Source: CAMLHU01 sp031393795
Lineage (GTDB): Bacteria; Gemmatimonadota; Gemmatimonadetes; Gemmatimonadales; GWC2-71-9
Direction: 5' to 3'
Assembly (NCBI GenBank): GCA_031393795.1
Contig: JANMWE010000175.1
Span: 1 to 9,158, forward strand
Length of the DNA stretch: 9,158 nucleotides
The notes beneath the pieces were generated by a model. The model had not been told where the DNA came from. It saw only the letters and a list, made by a program, of their open reading frames with translations, and ran no database searches. A program made the position numbers and the translations under genes. Shown here one piece after another: positions 7,415 to 9,158 of this stretch (position 1 is its first letter; each line of letters opens with the position of its first letter).

Positions 7415-7936
7415 CTATTTCGGCGCGATGACCATCGTCATGTTGCGGCCTTCGAGCTTCGCGTCCATCTCGACCTTGCCCACGTCGGCGAGCTCTGCCG
7501 CCAACCGGTCCAGCACCGCCTTGCCGAACTCGAGGTGCGCCATCTGGCGTCCCCGGTACATCATCGTCGCCTTGACCTTGTTCCCCTCGAGCAGGAACTC
7601 CCGCGCGTGGCGGGCCTTGAAGTCGTAGTCATGGTCGTCGATGCCCGGCCGGAACTTCACTTCCTTCAGCTGGATCACGTGCTGCTTCTTGCGCGCGGCG
7701 CGGGCGGCCTTGGCCTCCTCGAACTTGTACTTCCCGTAGTCCATGATCTTGACCACGGGAGGCCGCGCCATCGGCGCCACCTCGACCAGGTCGAGACCTG
7801 CTGCTTCCGCCGCCGCCAGCGCCTCTTCCACCGGAAGGACGCCCATCTGGCTCCCATCGGCCCCGATCACGCGGACCGGGGAGATGCGGATCTGGCGGTT
7901 GATACGGGTACGCCGCTCACGCTCGAAGGTGTTCAG
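7415..7936 (-). CDS. infC: Translation initiation factor IF-3, probable CTG start
   Basis: IF-3 binds the 30S subunit, prevents premature 50S joining and checks the start codon and initiator tRNA. The family core starts at RINRQIRISPVRVIG and includes GLDLVEVAPMARPPVVKIMDYGKYKFE in the N-domain and linker, then VIQLKEVKFRPGIDDHDYDFKARHAREFL and MAHLEFG in the C-domain, ending MTMVIAPK. I place the start at CTG 7936, with GGGAG 8 nt upstream, giving 173 residues against about 170-180 in the family and ten residues before RINRQ. No ATG, GTG or TTG lies at a fitting place. In-frame ATGs at 8053 and 8218 would read through the intrinsic terminator, and the latter begins upstream of the promoter. 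Rare start codons (AUU in E. coli) let IF-3 repress its own translation, so a CTG start is plausible; the exact codon remains inference. Confidence 0.96.
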   Translation of the reverse strand: MNTFERERRTRINRQIRISPVRVIGADGSQMGVLPVEEALAAAEAAGLDLVEVAPMARPPVVKIMDYGKYKFEEAKAARAARKKQHVIQLKEVKFRPGIDDHDYDFKARHAREFLLEGNKVKATMMYRGRQMAHLEFGKAVLDRLAAELADVGKVEMDAKLEGRNMTMVIAPK

Positions 7937-7944
7937 TCTCGGTA

Positions 7945-7949
7945 CTCCC
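7945..7949 (-). promoter_or_regulatory. Ribosome binding site that decides the IF-3 start
   Basis: GGGAG lies 8 nt before the proposed CTG start and is the only Shine-Dalgarno-like sequence just upstream of the conserved N-terminus. It lies about 12 nt downstream of the terminator U-run, so folding of the leader could also affect ribosome access. Confidence 0.6.
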
Positions 7950-7961
7950 GCTGAAGGAACG

Positions 7962-7987
7962 AAAAAGCACCCCTTGGACCGGGGTGC
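7962..7987 (-). terminator. Rho-independent terminator in the infC leader (attenuator)
   Basis: The arms GCACCCC (7987-7981) and GGGGTGC (7973-7967) form a perfect 7-bp stem with a 7-nt loop, followed at once by five T residues and then C on the minus strand. This is the canonical intrinsic terminator form. It lies downstream of the predicted promoter and 25 nt upstream of the IF-3 start, with no gene ending close before it, so it most likely acts as a conditional terminator on the operon's own leader. Confidence 0.85.
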
Positions 7988-8020
7988 CGACGATGCCACA
8001 CCCCCTGCAGGGGTCGGTGG
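7981..8020 (-). promoter_or_regulatory. Candidate antiterminator and competing hairpin in the infC leader
   Basis: GGGGTG (8004-7999) can pair with CACCCC (7986-7981), which is most of the terminator's 5' arm; forming this pair would block the terminator. The same G-run can instead pair with CCCC (8013-8010) in a local hairpin with loop TGCA, extendable with bulges to about 8020-7996, which would free the terminator. Three mutually exclusive structures in order is the pattern of a riboswitch, protein-bound or ribosome-sensing attenuator. The pairing is read by eye; the signal is unknown. Confidence 0.6.
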
Positions 8021-8069
8021 ACTTCGCTCGGACCCGGTGCCAGCCCTCAACATCGGGCGGCGGAGGGTG

Positions 8070-8089
8070 GAGGGCGACAGACAGCCCTC
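8070..8089 (-). other. 5' hairpin of the infC leader
   Basis: GAGGGC (8089-8084) and GCCCTC (8075-8070) form a 6-bp stem with an 8-nt loop, starting about 8 nt after the predicted transcription start. The sequence GAGGGCTG recurs 41 nt later (8048-8041), so GCCCTC could pair with either copy. It may be the first domain of the regulatory leader. Confidence 0.45.
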
Positions 8090-8104
8090 GCTTGTGTGGG
8101 CGTA

Positions 8105-8133
8105 AGAGTAACCGGGGTGACAACTTAGGTCAA
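8105..8133 (-). promoter_or_regulatory. Sigma70-like promoter for the infC operon
   Basis: TTGACC (8133-8128, five of six matches to the -35 consensus) is separated by exactly 17 nt from TACTCT (8110-8105, which keeps the key A at position 2 and T at position 6 of the -10 box). Transcription would start near 8098-8096, giving a 5' leader of about 160 nt before the IF-3 start. It is the only good promoter match in the gap and is well placed for the operon. The weak -10 suggests moderate strength or dependence on an activator. Confidence 0.6.
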
Positions 8134-8138
8134 GTTCC

Positions 8139-8241
8139 GAGGGGCGAGTGCAAGGGGCGAGTGGGTTTCGAGCGAGAAAGCTCGAAAGGGACCTTGCGCG
8201 CTTGCCGCTCACCGCCAACTCGTCCCTTGCACTCCCCCCTC
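8139..8241. repeat. 103-bp palindromic element with 24-bp arms and an inner hairpin
   Basis: The arms at 8139-8162 and 8218-8241 are inverted copies that match at 22 of 24 positions; both contain GAGTGCAAGGG on one strand or the other. Between them is a second perfect stem, TTTCGAGC (8166-8173) with GCTCGAAA (8180-8187). The left arm also holds a direct repeat, GGGGCGAGTG, at 8141-8150 and 8154-8163. It codes for nothing, has no transposase and lacks a U-run on either side. It resembles a REP/BIME-type or MITE-like repeat, and it abuts the -35 box of the infC promoter. Confidence 0.75.
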
Positions 8242-8258
8242 ACCTCTGAGTCCCGACC

Positions 8259-9158
8259 TCACCCCCCAACCCCCTCTCCCTTACGGGAGAGGGGGAGCCG
8301 CTCATAGCTAGGTGCCGCCACCTGCTCCGACCAGACGTACCCCTTCTCTTCTTTAACCACCCGCCCGCGCGCCACCGTGGCGTCGTGCTCCAGCACGATC
8401 CACCACCCCTCCCCGGCGGCCTGCTGAAGCAGCGTCCGCTTCGATTCGAGGGTCCGGAGGGGCTCCACGTCGTACCCCATGATCCAGGGGAGCGGCAGAT
8501 GCGCCACGGTCGGGATCAGGTCCGCGAGAAAGCAGGCGGTCTCTCCCCCGCTCTGCACCAGGATGGCCTGATGATAGGGAACGTGCCCCGGCATCATCAG
8601 GGAACGGATCCCCGGGAGGATCTCCACGTCCCCCTCGATCAACTTCCACTTCCCCGCGGCATCCACCGGCTCGAAATTGTGCGGCAAGTAACTCGCCCGC
8701 GTCCGCTCATTGGTGTGACGCGCGTAGTCGAGCTCGCCCTTCTGCACGACGTAGGTCGCGTTGGGGAAGGTGAGGCGCGTGGGCGCTGAGGCGCTGGGGC
8801 GCTGAAGAGCTTCGCCGTCCACCGTGGTGTTCCCGCCGGCATGGTCGAAGTGCAGATGCGTATCGATCATCCACTTCACGTCCGCCGGCACGTACCCCAG
8901 CTCCTTCAGCGCATCCTCGAGCCGAGTCGGGCCGGGATCGGTGCCGGCGTTGTCGATCCCGAAGATGTCCTTGAACTTGGCGTCTTCCTTGTTCCCCAAC
9001 CCGTTGTCGATCAGCACCAGTCCGTCCGGATGCTCCACCAACATCGGCCGCATCGCGAGGGGGATCCGGTTCCGTGCATCAGGGGCGATCCGCTTTTCCC
9101 AGAGCGGCTTCGGCACCACGCCGAACATCGCCCCGCCGTCGAGGTGCTGGAGGCCGGC
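8259..9158 (-). CDS. Metallo-beta-lactamase-fold hydrolase (5' end cut by window edge)
   Basis: A probable dinuclear-zinc hydrolase of the MBL-fold superfamily, in the broad group that includes lactonase-like proteins; the substrate cannot be told. The frame is open to the window edge and ten codons precede the first ATG (9128), reading AGLQHLDGGA; this DGGAMFGVVPKPLW run is typical of the family, so the real start lies outside. Counting from that Met: LIDNGLGN (39-46), the zinc motif HLHFDH (91-96) in THLHFDHAGG, His182 in MMPGHVPYHQ, Asp203 in FLADLIPT, and His248 in VLEHD. All expected ligands are present. Residues 108-118 (LQRPSASAPTR) are encoded by tandem 8-base repeats, and the last ten or so residues (PLSRKGEGVGG) come from a hairpin repeat, so the C-terminus may have been extended secondarily. 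It is co-directional with infC but separated from it by the operon's own promoter. Confidence 0.93.
   Translation of the reverse strand, partial: AGLQHLDGGAMFGVVPKPLWEKRIAPDARNRIPLAMRPMLVEHPDGLVLIDNGLGNKEDAKFKDIFGIDNAGTDPGPTRLEDALKELGYVPADVKWMIDTHLHFDHAGGNTTVDGEALQRPSASAPTRLTFPNATYVVQKGELDYARHTNERTRASYLPHNFEPVDAAGKWKLIEGDVEILPGIRSLMMPGHVPYHQAILVQSGGETACFLADLIPTVAHLPLPWIMGYDVEPLRTLESKRTLLQQAAGEGWWIVLEHDATVARGRVVKEEKGYVWSEQVAAPSYERLPLSRKGEGVGG
8270..8295. repeat. Perfect 11-bp hairpin repeat (CCCCCTCTCCC family)
   Basis: CCCCCTCTCCC (8270-8280), loop TTAC, and GGGAGAGGGGG (8285-8295) form a perfect stem, flanked by further pyrimidine-rich sequence (ACCCCCCAAC). Hairpins of very similar sequence are known to me as dispersed extragenic repeats in several GC-rich proteobacteria. 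Here it lies inside the hydrolase reading frame and encodes its final residues. No U-run follows on the minus strand, so it is not a standard terminator. Confidence 0.75.
8782..8805. repeat. Three tandem 8-base repeats inside the hydrolase gene
   Basis: GGCGCTGA, GGCGCTGG and GGCGCTGA follow one another on the plus strand, with a degenerate copy just before them (8771-8781). Three copies make 24 bases, so the frame is kept. They encode a low-complexity Pro/Ser/Ala stretch between the zinc motif and the next conserved segment, probably a surface loop. Confidence 0.7.

Noticed and set aside
7989..8004. T-box-like sequence (GGGGTG followed by TGGCATCGTC) before the terminator
   Set aside because: It matches the T-box consensus only partly, the leader upstream is too short for a usual stem I, and TGGC would pair with a G discriminator base whereas tRNA-Phe has A. 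Only a covariance-model hit would revive it.
7917..8123. Small minus-strand frame in the infC leader (68 codons) as a leader peptide
   Set aside because: It begins upstream of the predicted transcription start, has no Phe-codon run and no good ribosome binding site, and overlaps the terminator and the IF-3 start.
7937..8218. N-terminal extension of IF-3 from an ATG at 8218 or 8053
   Set aside because: The 8218 start is upstream of the promoter, and both would translate through the terminator hairpin; the added residues do not resemble IF-3.

Overview
The window is GC-rich, densely coding bacterial DNA in which every recognisable gene lies on the minus strand. Reading in the direction of transcription (high to low coordinates) it holds: the 3' part of a metallo-beta-lactamase-fold hydrolase; a 322-base intergenic region; then infC, rpmI, rplT, pheS, pheT, a small ZapB-like coiled-coil gene, zapA, rny and folD, which runs off the left edge. 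No mobile element, rRNA, tRNA or CRISPR array was seen. The gene order, the strong GC bias and the protein character suggest a Gemmatimonadota-like bacterium, or another GC-rich lineage with RNase Y next to ZapA. That placement is inference; no marker here fixes it.

Region by region: the hydrolase (8259-9158) has a normal HxHxDH core. Its reading frame runs through a perfect 11-bp hairpin repeat at its end, and it carries three tandem 8-base repeats inside the gene. Between it and infC are a 103-bp near-perfect palindromic element (8139-8241), a sigma70-like promoter (8105-8133) and a leader of about 160 nt. The leader ends in a textbook intrinsic terminator 25 nt before the IF-3 start. An upstream segment could pair with the terminator's 5' arm instead, so this is a candidate transcription attenuator controlling the whole operon. 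IF-3 itself appears to start with CTG, which fits the family's habit of rare start codons. Further GC hairpins lie between infC and rpmI, between rplT and pheS, and between zapA and rny.

Functionally the operon joins translation initiation (IF-3), two 50S proteins (L35, L20) and both subunits of phenylalanyl-tRNA synthetase to divisome factors (ZapB-like, ZapA), mRNA decay (RNase Y) and one-carbon folate metabolism (FolD). The last five genes are tightly packed: 7-nt gap pheS-pheT, 23-nt overlap pheT-zapB-like, 4-nt overlap to zapA, 42-nt gap to rny, 4-nt overlap to folD. This suggests one transcript with translational coupling. The main oddities are the infC leader, the palindromic element, an Arg-rich insertion of about 37 residues in PheS, and an arginine in place of the usual proline in the FolD C-terminal signature. 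I see no evidence for a wholly new multi-gene system; the novelty, if any, is in the RNA leader and the repeats.
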